Assembly (NCBI RefSeq): GCF_954871325.1
Contig: NC_088777.1
Span: 28,373,366-28,437,365 of the forward strand
Length of the DNA: 64,000 nucleotides
Origin: Gordionus sp. m RMFG-2023
Lineage: Eukaryota; Nematomorpha; Gordioida; Chordodea; Parachordodidae
Reading direction: 5' to 3'
Shown here: positions 1 to 12,587 of the stretch, in pieces
How the letters are laid out: each line of letters begins with the position of its first letter
How positions within the stretch are numbered: position 1 is the stretch's first letter
Made by a program: the position numbers and the translations under genes
The notes under the pieces: generated by a model
Database searches by the model: none
The model's input: only the letters and a program-made list of their open reading frames with translations
What the model was told of the DNA's origin: nothing

Positions 1-779
1 AGAATTTTATTTTTAATTATATAATTATAATTTTTTTAAAATACATTAAATGAAGAAAACAAAAAAAAACTAAAAAAATATTAAACACAAAATGGTTAAT
101 GTTTTAAGTGCACCATTTTATCCCAAAAAATTATGGGGGATTGTTATACGGTCTTGATCTTCTCTACTACCTAACATCTTTTGAAAATAGCATTTATTTA
201 TATATTTATGATATGAACATCTTCGCATACTTATTAATGGAAGAAGGAATTACTGAGAATGGGTTTATAAAAATCTAAGAGTAGGCTATATTTAAAAATT
301 GCCTTTTATAAGTCCATATTTAAAATGAATTTAAACGAAACTAAATCTGTTCTGTCTATTCTTACAAAACATAACATTATGATTTATTAATATGTTTTTT
401 CTTTCGAATTTTATAAAAGAAATTTGAATATATATTTTTTATAAATTAGATAAATATAAAATAATTTATATTATATTTTTAAAAAATTATTGGAATGGAA
501 AGTTAGGACGGGGAAGGACATGGACCACCCACCCAAGATTAGTGTGGAACGTGCCCCGTTCTAAAAATTAAAGACGCCGTGAGACTGACTTATGGTCATT
601 AGAATTTACATAAATTATAGTTCTTTTTAAGTAAGTTTTTAAATATTACTATTTGAGCCAGATATTGGCTGTAGTAGGTTATCGTCAAAAAAAGTAGTAT
701 TGGCGCATTTCTTGTTTAACCCATTAATTGTCAAAAAAGTCTTCTAAGAATTCTAGTTCAATTCAAATCCCAGGTAACC
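1..779. other. No gene seen
   Basis: AT-rich DNA with many stops in all frames. The only distinct patch is a short GC-richer imperfect palindrome near 504-567 (ggacgggg... and ...ccccgttc), perhaps a MITE end. No exon of the downstream host gene was recognised here. Confidence 0.5.
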
Positions 780-2591
780 TTGGCCAAAATGAACCAAAGC
801 AAATCAAATTAAACAATTACGTGATAAAAGATATCCATGGAAGGCTTCAAATATCATGGTATAGAGATCCAGACTGGTTGGAGTACAGGGTATAAGCGGA
901 CGCAGCTTTTTGTTTTCCATGTAGGAAATACTTATATATCCCAAGTGATGAATTTAGACAAAAGGGATTCAGAAATTGGGAAATGCATTAGCTGCAAATA
1001 AGAGATTGCTAAAACATAAATTAAAAGCTCATTTAAATTCAATAACAATTTGGCATGATAAAAATCTAAATATAAATAGGATACTGAGATAACAACAATT
1101 TTTGTAAGCCAACAAATTAACCGAAGTCGTTACTATCTAAATCAATATTTGATTTGATGCTATTTCTTAGCATTCAGGAGCTATTTTTTCGTGGGACTGG
1201 TTCAATTAAAATTACAGATGCTGCAAATGATGAAAACATAATTTATTTTTCTGGACTATTCATGGCAATGTTTTCATACACCACCCAAAAAGATCCTGAA
1301 TTATATAAAATTATGAAATTTATACCCAAAAATGCCCACCCCAGATTCAAAACGAAGTAATATCTATTATGGCAGAAATATATTTCAGATAAATATAACA
1401 TAAGTGAGATGCATTTTTTTGTCTTAAGACTGATGAAACAATAGATGCTGCATAAGGTTGTGAAAATTTGAGCGTAATTATTTGCTATATTTTTTCTGGA
1501 GAAGTCCAAACAAATTTAATAGGAATTATTAATTTACATCTTTCTGCTGAAAGCATTACTAATTGCATTTTAAAATAACTTAATGAGTTAAATATTAATT
1601 CAACGAATATAATAAGCTAGGCATATGATGGGGCAGACGTTATGTCTGGCCGAAATGAAGGAGTGCAAATCCTACTTCAAAAAAAAATTAATAAAAAAGT
1701 TTCTTTTATACATTGCTACAAACACATGTTGCATCTTATGGTTTAAAATTGGTATAATAATATTGTTATTTTTTTTAATTTATCCAATGCGTTGTATAAT
1801 AGGCGCTTTAACGTATCCTGTAAATATGCAGGCAATTGATTTTATTTAAAGCTGATAAAATATTAGCCTCACTCCCCAAAAATCCTCAAGGGTACTTAAA
1901 ATGCCTATAAATTTCAAGATTTTTTAGTCGAGACCAAATTACAATTTGATTGTGAAAAAGACTCCAATTGAAATTCTTTAAAAAGGAATTATTATGAAAT
2001 TATTGATTACTTTGTTGATCGTTTTTTAGATAAATTTACACAAGATGATTATAATTTTCTATCATGTTTTAATACATTGTCCCCTCTTTGACCTTGATTA
2101 TTTTTTATCAGATAAATGGCCCCCTTAGAATCATTATTAAGCTTAAATATGGAAATTTTATATCATGAAGAGCTAAAGGATTATTAGCTGCAGAAGTTAA
2201 AGAAACACATTATTTTAAAAATATCCTAAATATTATGTATAAAAAAATATCATTATGCATTTAAATTGTATAATTGCTACTCAGCATCCATCATCATTGG
2301 GGTATCAACGGCTTCTTGTGAGGCCTCGTTCTCTACACTAAAGAGAGTTCTATCGAGTACTAGAGAGTCGTGAAAGATCAACGTAAGCAAAATTTAGTAT
2401 TGATGGCTAATGGAAAAAAATAACACAAAATTTATCCTTTAATTCATTTATGTTAAAATTTAAAAATAAAAATCGTCGTATAAAAAATTTCTATGAATGC
2501 TTAAATATTTGTTTTATTTTAAAAAATAGTGCCCCCCCCCCTCTAAGTAAGCAGCTGGCTCCATAGCTGAAAATTCCTGGCTACTGCCCTG
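780..2591 (+). mobile_element. Broken hAT transposon, TTF-zinc-finger/DUF4371 type
   Basis: Scattered frames on the + strand match, in order, the protein encoded by TTF/ZMYM-like hAT elements. First is a TTF-type zinc-finger start (about 850-1000: WYRDPDWLEY, AAFCFPCRKY, GFRNWE). Next is a DUF4371-like piece (1150-1460). Then the SYDGAxxMSGR-like block appears as AYDGADVMSGRNEG followed by HCYKHMLHLM (1620-1740). Last is the C-terminal dimerisation motif VSTASCEASFSTLKRVLSST (about 2295-2360). The 3' end is marked by a C-run (2532-2541) and a terminus whose reverse complement begins CAGGGCAGTAGCCAGGAATT, ending at 2591, the usual CAG start of this hAT group. Many stops and frame changes make it an old copy. 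I did not find the matching 5' terminus. Confidence 0.75.
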
Positions 2592-2666
2592 GATAGTTTA
2601 AAATTTATTAACTAATTTTATATTTATAAGATACAATTTTGAATTTTTATATTTAATCAAATTTTT

Positions 2667-4299
2667 TTAAAACAATCGTATTAATATTTGACACATGTTA
2701 CATATATATCTTGTCTCACTATGACAAAACTTACAACGTCGCCTTTTGCTATCGATGTAACATAATGATCATGAATTTTCAGGTGTTTCACTTAGTTTGG
2801 AAGTTTGGACAATTGACTAGGATGGTCTCTACTTGTACTAATATTTTTATTTACCAGGGGAGTTTTCAAAAGTGTCTTAGTTATTTCCCTTTGAAATGTT
2901 AGTAATGATTTTTTATCATCAAGATTCACTCGATTCCATAACTTGAATTAACTATTGCTAGATCAATAAAATTTCTTAGGCCACCACCATTTTTTACCTC
3001 ATATATTTATTTTATATGTTGACACTAGGCGCATAGATAAACGCTACCCATATATGTGAATTTTAGGAATTTATAAGATTAGGTTGTAATAATTATTTTT
3101 GAGAAAATCTTTCGAGAGAATCTTGATACGTTGCATAGCGGGCTAAGAGCTTTACATGTTGATGCAACTGTCACCACTGAACTATCATTCCACCGAACTA
3201 CAAATATTTCATATATCTTTTCATATCGGTAGTCTTAATAGCTCCTTTCTTTTTTTTTGCTATAACTATTTGTTTCTAGGGGAGAATTTTTAAGTCAATT
3301 TTCTCTTATAGTACCAGTTGCGAAAAATCCAAGATGCTTCAAATACGATTAAAGCCTTCGAGATGTAAAATAAGTTATCGAAGTAAATAGAATGCAAAGA
3401 AGATACTTATTTGTATAAACCGTACCTCCTAATCCAAGATTCGAAGCCATTTGCCTTTTATTTTTACCTTGATATATATATATGCAAATATATATCCATC
3501 GAAGGAAGTAAGGGTTAATGATTTATTTCCAAATCAAATGGGTTTACCTAAGAAACATTTTACAGGAATGTCTTCCTCGATAAGTTATCTTGCTCATCTT
3601 TGCATAAATTATGTAAATATATACCGAATTGGTGAAACTTTTATTTAGTAAATTTGAATATGGGCGGACTTTATAAAGATTATCTCTTCATCAAAAGTTG
3701 AGTAATTAGATAAATGTAGATTTCTTTTGATATCGCGAAATGTATGTTGTGTCATTGAATTCCTAACGATTTCTATAGTAATATCTTTGTCATTCGACCA
3801 TATATTCTTTCTTGTAGTAAGGAATGATATTCAGTCAGCAAAAGAATTCCTATAAATCTTTTCATATCTGATTCTTTTATAATAATTTGGTCTGTTGTTT
3901 TGTTTGTAATTATATGATTGATCCACAAGCAGTGAATACATTTCTTAATCAAAAATTAATTAAAATATTTCTATTGTAGTTTTTCCGATCGAAATTCGAT
4001 AATAATTCATTATCATTATCAGTAGGTTTTGATGTGTAAATAGGATCAATTTTTCTACATTTTAAATTATTTTGAAAATTTTATTTGCTTTAGGGTTTTG
4101 AGACAATATCAATGTCTGCTGAATATTGAATTTTGATCCCCCTGGAAGATTAGGTGTCAGTTAGATCGTTTTCATCGAAATCTTATTCATCACTAACTAA
4201 GACAGCATTAGGAGGTATAATTACAGCATCGGTTTTATAAACGCCTTCATCGAAAAGCATGGATAGGGCTTCAACAACTGTGAAAAATTGTTTTGTCAT
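2667..4299 (-). pseudogene. Broken piggyBac-like transposase
   Basis: Reading the minus strand from an ATG at 4299 gives MTKQFFTVVEALSMLFDEGV, then a typical piggyBac N-terminal half (SLLVDQS, NRPNYYKRIRYEK, MTQHTFRDIKRNLHLSNYST). Catalytic-domain pieces follow (GLGGTV, TYFTSRRL, KHLGFFATGTIRENC), then the C-terminal part (LDDKKSLLTFQ, LSKLPN) and a Cys-rich zinc finger SKRRRCKFCHSETRYICNMC. The order and nearly full length of about 540 residues show a once complete gene. It is now broken by many stops and frame changes. Terminal repeats and flanking TTAA were not identified. Confidence 0.75.
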
Positions 4300-5214
4300 T
4301 TTAATATTATTTTGGCAAATATAAGATGATAATAAATAATTTACAAATAAATTTTATATTTAAATGAAAAAATATAATGAGAATAACAATAAAATTGAAT
4401 TTTCTGGGTTTTTTTGTAAATAAAAAATATTATGATGAAAAAATAGTATTTTTGTTTAGTAATAATATAAACAAAAATTTATAATAAAATATTATGCTAA
4501 TTTTTTATATAATTTTTTATATAATTTTTTCTAGAAAATTTACCTTTTTTGAACCCTTATGTAGTCAACGTTGCATAAATGGTACAGTAAAAAACATGAT
4601 TATAAATCTGAGAATAGATAGAATGATGGGCCAAAATTAATTAGAATAAGTTAAGGCATCTATAAGAAATCATATAGAGAAGAAGAAGAAAGTATCTCTA
4701 AAAAATAAATTTATGTCAATTGCATTAAAAAAAGTATTATTTCAACGAGGGAGTCTAGAACTTATGGCATTTTATAGTCTAAAATTGTCGAACTTCAATG
4801 GCATCTAGCACAAACCTAAATATTTTTTAAAAAATGTTTTTTTTATGTTATAGTACAATCATAAAGCTTTTGAAATTATTTCAATTCAAAAAAATTGAAA
4901 ATCAATCAATAGATAACAACTGTTGCAGATTTGGTACGTTGACCATTAATGGGTTAAATATAATGTGATACCAGACTCAAAATCAAAGATTTGGCCTAAT
5001 GGCTATAATATCTGTATGTAAATAAGACCATTGGGCCACATACATTAACTAGTTCTATCAGCATGGATATTAGTTTATTTGAAAAAATTTCAAATAATAT
5101 AATAATTTTTTGAAATTATGAAATCCACAAAAATGATTATTTTATAATTTACCTTATCTTAATCTTTTAAAAACTCTTCATTAAATGTTTTATTCAAACT
5201 TAAAGTGGCGCAGG
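4300..5214. other. No gene seen
   Basis: AT-rich DNA between a piggyBac fossil and a foldback element. A short direct repeat (tttttatataatttttt) occurs near 4501-4530. Nothing else could be identified. Confidence 0.5.
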
Positions 5215-6240
5215 ACATTTCTATATGGAATACTAGGCTCCGATAATTCAGCACGGATTTAATTAAGTTACGATTTATTTATAAATCATCATTTTATTAA
5301 TATAAAAACAAATTGATTATTATCTGGCATTTAAAAAAATAGATAGTTGAACGTTTGTCCTATTAAATGAATATCGGACATAAATGTCTTGGACAAAAAG
5401 ATCCTCGGAAAAAAATTAGTTAAAAATACACTCGGACAAGAAACAACTGAGAAAAATACTCAAATTTTAATAAATTTTTTATATTCTTAGCAAGAGGATT
5501 TTTTATTTATTTATTCTACACCATTCTAAGTATCTGTTAGATCTTACAGAATCTATTGCGGTGTCTAATAAAAATTGTATTTCTTTTCATCTAATTTAAA
5601 CACTAACCGTTACTTTTGTTGCATAATACTAAGCTAACCGTTAACGCTCTCTACGTCCTTGATATCAGACCTTGAATTGCATAGTTCAGTAAAAACTAAT
5701 AGATACTTATTGGTGAGTAGCTTTATATCTGTTAAATATTACCGAATGCAGGGAGTTAGTTGTCTAATTAAATTAATATTTCTTATTAAAAACATTAATC
5801 CTTATCTTTGTTTATAGACCTAAGCTAACCGAGTCCACGAGCTTGGTATCATACCTTAGCCTGAACTTAGTTCTATAAAAATTAATAAATACTTATTTGC
5901 TGCTTCGCGCTGCTCAACAGCCCTATATATATGTTAGATTTTAACGAAGTAGATATGATTTCTAATAAAATTAATTATTTTTCAAATTAAAATTTTGGTA
6001 TTTTTGTTCAGGAAATTTATGTCCAGGATTCAATTAATAGGACTAACGTTCAACCATCAACACACCCTATAATATTATAAATGCCAATCAATTTTTTCAA
6101 AATTATGATTTTTAAATAAATCGTTGCTTAATTAGATTTGCGGCGAATTGTCGTTACATCGATTTTTCGCTGCGCCTGATTGTTACCATTGAGCCGAATT
6201 CTCACACTGAATTATCAGCGCCGAATTAACGTGATACATT
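5215..6240. mobile_element. Foldback-like element with inverted arms and inner tandem units
   Basis: The segment about 5240-5410 and the reverse complement of about 6005-6225 match along some 170-200 bp, for example cgatttatttataaatcat against cgatttatttaaaaatcat, and gttgaacgtttgtcctatt against gttgaacgttagtcctatt. Between them, two to three diverged direct copies of a unit of about 185 bp begin near 5455, 5630 and 5815. They share aagctaaccg, gatatcagacctt or ggtatcatacctta, and aatagatacttatt or aataaatacttatt. No coding region is visible. Inverted arms enclosing tandem units are typical of foldback elements; the family is unknown. Confidence 0.65.
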
Positions 6241-7639
6241 ACATTCTACATACCAATAATTAAAATTTACATAAAACAAATGATTAAATTAGCCTTACGA
6301 CGAAAACTATATGAAGAATCATATTCCTCCTATTAAATATATGTCGTTTCATTCTTATCTACGTAAATTGATGGCAGGAGACAAGTAATGATCACTTTTC
6401 ATACAATTATTTTTAATAAATGCAATGTATTTAGCCTCTTATGTATTTGATAATTATAATAAGGTAATTAAGTTTTAAACCGGGCTGTGGACCTGAACTC
6501 TATAACTCAGAACACTCATAATTTTAGCATTCTCAAACCTTTTAAAAATATAGGGTTTATGGTCTTGGGTTATTTTTCTAGAAAAATATTTTCATAGAAT
6601 TTTATTTTTATGGAATTATTTCTTAAATTATTTAAATTTTTTACCTCCATTTTGTTTTTATATCTTATTTTGTCGGCCTAGAATTAGAGTGCTTCACTTG
6701 CGCAAATGTTTAAAATGAGAAGGAAATCAACATTAAAGTTTAAAATCAAATAAGGAAAAGCTTATTGATCAATTTTGACATGCAAAATTAAAATTTTTTA
6801 ATCTAGTTTATATTTTTATATATATTGGTAATAAATAAGATATTATCCACTTCTAACTCAAAAATTTTGAAAATGTTGAGTGGAGCACTCCAATTCTATA
6901 CTGATGATTTAATATATAAATAAGAGACTAGGCCCTGTCTGGAATGGACTGATGGTATGATTTTTCAAATCAGGGCTGGACTTTATAAAAAAAGTTGCAA
7001 ACCCAAGTCAGACCAAATAAATATGAACCCGGCTAGGGATAAAATAAATTTAAGTGATATGAATTAAACAATGTAAAATCCCTTAGTGAATCATTTAAAA
7101 TTCACTTTCTTCTCATATTTTTATTTCCTATTGAGACCCTTTAAAATATGCAGCCCAAATTATTTAAAATGATAATTTAAAAATCTAAGCCAGTCCTATT
7201 ATTTCTATTATTAAATTAAATAATACCGAAGATAAGAAAAACATCAAATCAATAAAAATAGTTTTATGAATAGATGTTGATATGTTGGGACTTGCAATGC
7301 CCTGTCCAAGTAGGTATTTTGCCCACATGGTCGTGATATATATCAAAAATATAGGATTCTAATTTATATATTCAAGAATTCTAATCTTTATTGAACATAT
7401 TTTTTTATTAATATTCATTAAATATATAGGAAAATAATTTGATCATAAATTATAAATGATGTAATAAATTGAATTATGGAAAGACAATTTTTATAGATAT
7501 TTTTCAAAAATATAAGAAATGATAGAAACAATGTAAAATAGGAATACGCCATTAAAGGAAACCTGGTCGCCACGGGCTTAAAATCTGTAACAAAAGGGGC
7601 ATGCAAGCCCCCCCCCCCCATAAAAACGAAGCCTTTGTT
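6241..7639. other. No gene seen; short repeats only
   Basis: AT-rich DNA without a supportable gene. Around 6480-7000 several GC-richer phrases (cgggctgtggacctg, gggctggac) resemble the ends of small nonautonomous hAT elements. A run of C at about 7609-7619 resembles the C-runs at 2532 and 19690 that sit near hAT termini. Confidence 0.4.
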
Positions 7640-9653
7640 AACTAGTTTTTCGACAATCTTTATCTAATTGTTCCCACAATATATAATGTCTCGTAATAGA
7701 TTTCATTACCCGGATGTTCCATATGCAATATATGTAAAACTTTTTTTTGAAGTGAGTACGGTATGATTAATCTGTCATTCCAAAAGAAAATACCGTCATC
7801 ATTTTTTATTTTATCTATTCTTCTAAAAGCTTGTAATTCTGGCTTTATTTTGTATATTTGTACCATTTATTAATATTTTTACTCTTCTTAAAATGGGATC
7901 ATTCGCGGTTTCATCTCTAAGTTCTTTTTTAGATAGAGTTAATGTGTCATAAGTAAGATTTCTTATATATTTCACTGTATTATTTTCGCTTGTTATTCTA
8001 TCATCATTTTTTTCTATTGGATTTCGCGATAAAGCATATGCAATTATATTATTAGCACCATTCTTGTACATTATATCATAATCATATGCAGATAATTTAT
8101 AAGCTCAACGTAATAATCTTTAGTTTGTTAATGAGCTTAAATCTGTTATTACCATATATCTTTATTAAAGGTTTGTGGTCCGTCCGTATTTTAAACTTTC
8201 GTCCATATAAATATTTATTAAATTTTTCTACGCCGTTTATTATTGCTTTAGATTCTATTGTACAATAAATCTTTTCAGCGTCTTGTAAAGTTCTTGAGGT
8301 GTAAGTATTGGAAATTCTTTTTCATTATCATATTTTTGCAGGAGTACCGCTCCAAATCCTTGGTTAGATGCATCTTTTTCTTATATTAACTCGAGGTCCG
8401 GTTTATAAAACTGTATAGTATTTTGTTCTATTACTATTCCTTTTGCTCTTTCAAATAATGTATCATCTTTTTTAATCTAATTCCATTTAACATTTTTACT
8501 AGTTTTATTATGTAATTCGGCTATAATTCCATATAAGTTTGGAATGAACCATGTATGATAGTTTAATATACCTTAAAATGATTTTATGTTATGTCTATCT
8601 TTTAGAGTTGGATATTTTTGTATTGCTATTATTCATTTTATCTGGGGTGTATTCCATATGATCTATTATGTATCCTAAATATGATACTTTTTCTTTCTTA
8701 AAATTTATTTTGCTTGTTTTGACTTTTAATCCCGCATTTTATAATTTTTTGAGGACTTGTTTTATATTCTCTATATGTTATGTATCATTTTTTCCTGTGA
8801 TTATAAAATCTAAATAAACTGCTGTATATTTACGTCAGCCAGTAAATCGTCCATATATTGTTGAAATATTATTGGTGCTGTACCTATACCAAAAAATAAT
8901 CGTAAATAGCCTTAGTATCCATTTGGCCATCGTCAATGCTCATTTGTAGATATGCGTCTTTTAGATCTAATGTTGTATACTTATTTCCATTAGCGATTTT
9001 TGCTATTAATCCTTCAAACGTGCAGAATGTGATAGTCTTTTAGTAAAAATTTATTCAATGTTACTTAAATCACCACATAATGGTAGTTCACCTGAAGTTT
9101 TACTTACCACTATAATTGGAGTACTCCAGGTTACTCTTATTGTTGATGGATCTATTTTCTTTATTATATTATTTTTTTTCAAACGTTTCAGTTCATTTTC
9201 AATTTCTTAAAGGCAACGGTACCCTTCTAGCTGGTAGTGCAATTGGTTTTGTATTTTCTTTCAATTGTAGTTTTACTGGTTCGACATTTTTTATTAATCT
9301 TCATTTATTATCAAACACCGTAGCAAATTCTTTATATAGTTTTTCAATATTCACGTTACCATTATCATTATTATTATTATCATATTTATTGATGATCATA
9401 TTGATTTTTTACATTTTTTGGTAATGATAGATCAAATTCTGTAGTCCATGGAAATCCAAATAGCACTGCATCATTTGTTGTTGTAACTAATAACGGAGGC
9501 CATTTTATTTATCATCTAATTGCCATAATTTTTATTGTATTGTTTCAATATGAAGTTGGAGCTATAACCATTCTAAGTTTTGGCCTCCCTATTTTATTCC
9601 ATATTGTTGCATCCTATATCATATTCCTTTTTAATTTCGTGGTTGTTTATTAA

Positions 9654-11321
9654 CCCTTCACTACAAAGGTGGGGTAAATAGGACCCCACAACTTTTATAA
9701 TCTTTATAATACAAAAGCTAGAAGATATTCCGACCTGATTTTTTCAGTAGTTTAATATTTTGTAACAAGGAATACAACTTCCAAATTTCATGATTATTGA
9801 TTTGATAGTTTTTGAGATATATGCTATTTGTTGAGCTTGGGGTAAAATATACCCCACCTATGTAATGATGTAATTTTTTTTTAAAATCCAATTTTTTTTT
9901 ATTACTAATATTTATGTATGTCAGGTTAATAAATATAATTGAAAAAAATATAATTATATCTATTTTTTGATTGATATATATGGCTTTAAATTTGAAAATT
10001 TTATATTATTTATTTTTTCGGTGTAGTTAAAAATCATAAATTTAACATATGATTTTTAATTTCAATTATTCTAGTGACATTTTATACTTTGAAAATAGAA
10101 TTATATGCTGGCAATCAGCCTGAAGGACCTTATAAATTGAGAAATAAGCCTTTTGATGTGGTTGAAAGGTTAATTCAGCCCATTTCTAAGAGTAATAGGA
10201 ATGTCACCACAGATAACTGGTTTACCAGTTATGAACTTGCTATACATTTATTAAATTTCTATTCATTAACAATAGTAGGAACTTTAAGAAAAAATAAATA
10301 GCAGTTTCCAACATCATTTAATTTTAAAAAGAGAGATATTTGTTCAAGTTTATTTGCCTGCTAAGATAATATGACATTAGTATCATATGTACCAAAAAAG
10401 TATAAGCATGATGCTTTCTACCCTTCACTATGATAACAATATTGATACATCAACTGGGGATTTGAAAAAACCAGAAATTATCACATTTTACAATCTTACC
10501 AAAGCTGGTGTTGATGTTGTGGATCAGCTATGTTCAAATTATTCAATATCCAGAATAACAAATAGATGGCCTATGACAATTTTTTATAATTTGTTGAATA
10601 TATCTTGCATAAATTCTTTAATAATTTATAAATCCAATAATTTAAAGGAGATTAATAGATCAAAGTTTATAAAATTATTAGCAATGGAGCTAATAACTCT
10701 ATTAATGAGTAATAGATATGAAAACCCACATGTTAATAAACTACTAAGGGATAATATTGGGAACATGCTAAATATAGAGGAATTAAAACCTATTTCAACC
10801 AAACAAAAAGGAAGGTGCTCCTCTTGTCCAAGGGTTAGGGACAAGAAATCCTCATTTATTTGTCCAAATTGTTCAAAAATATGCAAAGATCATATGTATG
10901 TAACATGTCGTGAATGTTTTTTTAAAAAAAATGCATGAACTTTAATATCAAATATTTTTTTTAATATCTGATGTTTTATTATAAAATTTATTTAATTATT
11001 ACTATAAAATATTGAATTAATAAAATATATAATCAAATTTGCTTCCATTCATTTATTTTTGGTCATATCATATGATTAAGGAAAGTTCCAAAAAAAAGAT
11101 TTTTTTTTGAGCAGCTTTAGTAAATATATCATAACTTTATTTAGAAATAAATGTAAATCTAGAAATTTTGTATTTATTATCTCTAATATTTTTACAATAA
11201 GTATATAAAATTTTAGTTCTTAAATTTTATTATTTTCTGAGATATAGCTATTTAAAATTTGGGGTAAAATAGACCCCACCTATGTAACCGCGGGAGTTTT
11301 TTTCACCTATGTAGTGAAGGG
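9654..11321 (+). mobile_element. piggyBac element inserted at TTAA
   Basis: The element is flanked by TTAA at 9650-9653 and 11322-11325, the invariant piggyBac target. Termini are inverted: left CCCTTCACTACAAAGGTG, right (reverse complement) CCCTTCACTACATAGGTG. A subterminal GGGGTAAAATAxACCCCACC motif recurs at both ends (about 9672, 9840 and 11262-11280). At 1668 bp it is shorter than autonomous piggyBacs (about 2.5 kb) because the first half of the transposase is gone. The insertion lies inside a Gypsy copy and is therefore younger than it. Confidence 0.93.
10074..10938 (+). pseudogene. Truncated piggyBac transposase with C-terminal zinc finger
   Basis: Two blocks match the DDE_Tnp_1_7 domain. 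The first (10074-10301) has a TTDNWFTSYELA motif with the second catalytic Asp, followed by TIVGTLRKNK. The second (10387-10938) has the KPEIITFYNLTKAGVDVVDQ motif with the third-Asp region, RWPMTIFYNLL, and a Cys-rich finger CSSCPRVRDKKSSFICPNC...CKDHMYVTCRECF. The N-terminal half, including the first catalytic Asp, is absent. The blocks are separated by in-frame stops (10299 and 10372) and a frame change near 10420-10430, where SYVPKK is followed by LSTLHYDN in the other frame. It cannot encode a working enzyme. Confidence 0.9.
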
Positions 11322-12587
11322 TTAATACCGTAATTGTTGGGTGCTGTCCACATTTATAGACTTTTCTTATTGAGAAATTTGAATCGTCGTCGACTTGAAA
11401 TTTATAGCGTAAACCTTTCCTCTAGTTTTACTACACACGGCAAAGTGTTTTGATTTCTTACATTTGTTGCACGTTTTTCCGTATGCTGGACAATTCCGAA
11501 TAGCATGAAAACGATTACAAAAATAGCACGGTTTTCTTATATTATTATTATTTGTGTAGTTATTATAACCTTGCACTGGTTTTCTTTTTACATATGTTTT
11601 ATAGTCATTTTGATATTGCCGATTATCATTATCATTATTCTATCAATTATTATTATTATAATTTTTGAATCGTTTATTATTTTATGTTAAGTCGTCTCTT
11701 TGATTTTATAAACCATTTTAATAGTATTATTTATTTCTGTAACTTTGTTGCCTAACGGTTGGTTTTGGTCTCTAGTATCTGGGTATCTTAAACGTAGTTC
11801 TTTATTTAGTTCATCTTTAGTCCAGCGATTAATTGATCGCGAATTCTTAGTTCTATATTAACTTCGAATTCGCATCTTCAGACTAGCTCCTTTATAGTTT
11901 TTAAATAACTCAATACGGATTCTGTTGGTCCGTGACTTAATTTAATGAAATCAATTCTCGATGCCAAAACAGTTCTTTCATCTTTATAAAGTTGTTTGGC
12001 AATTTTGTATAGATCTGCCCATACCACATCATCAATTTTTCTTAGAAATAGTAATTTTTTTATATCAGTTATAATATTTATTTCTCCATAAGCTATGAAT
12101 AATTTTTTCAAAGTGGCGTCAGTTTGATGATTCTTTACATTCAGCATATATTTAATGTAATCTACATAGTCGTCTAGAGAACATTCTTCTTTTTTGAATT
12201 CATTTAATATAATTTTTTCCCTAATTTCTAAAAAGATATATATATATATATTTTTTTAAACAAAAAAAATATACAATTATATTTAATATTTAACTTGACC
12301 GATGATCTAATTTTTTTTATCTCGTCGCCAAATTTTATAGTCAAAACAATTGGTATCTTTATTTTAAATTCTTATCTATATATATAGTATTTTATAATTA
12401 TGTAATTTAACTTCTAATATTATGCAATTAGATTGACCTTAATAATATACTATTAAATATAGGAAAATTATAATATTGTATGACAAATATAGTATTCAAA
12501 TAGCGTTGAATATAACCTTATAAAATATAACACTCTCCTGCCCCTGTCAGCTAGGTCTGGTTTTTTAAAAATTAAATTACATATTGC

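Larger units (their letters stand above)
7640..12560 (-). mobile_element. Old Ty3/Gypsy LTR retrotransposon copy, interrupted by piggyBac
   Basis: On the minus strand the parts follow Gypsy order. A gag remnant lies at about 12150-11870 and CCHC knuckles at about 11550-11390. A protease region containing the FGFPW-like motif lies near 9480-9420. Reverse transcriptase and RNase H pieces cover about 9400-8100, and the integrase N-terminal domain about 8070-7660. The right flank (about 12360-12480) resembles 22700-22790, suggesting a shared LTR of the same family. The copy is broken in many places and looks old; its 3' part beyond the integrase is missing. A piggyBac (9654-11321) splits it between gag and protease. 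Confidence 0.75.
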
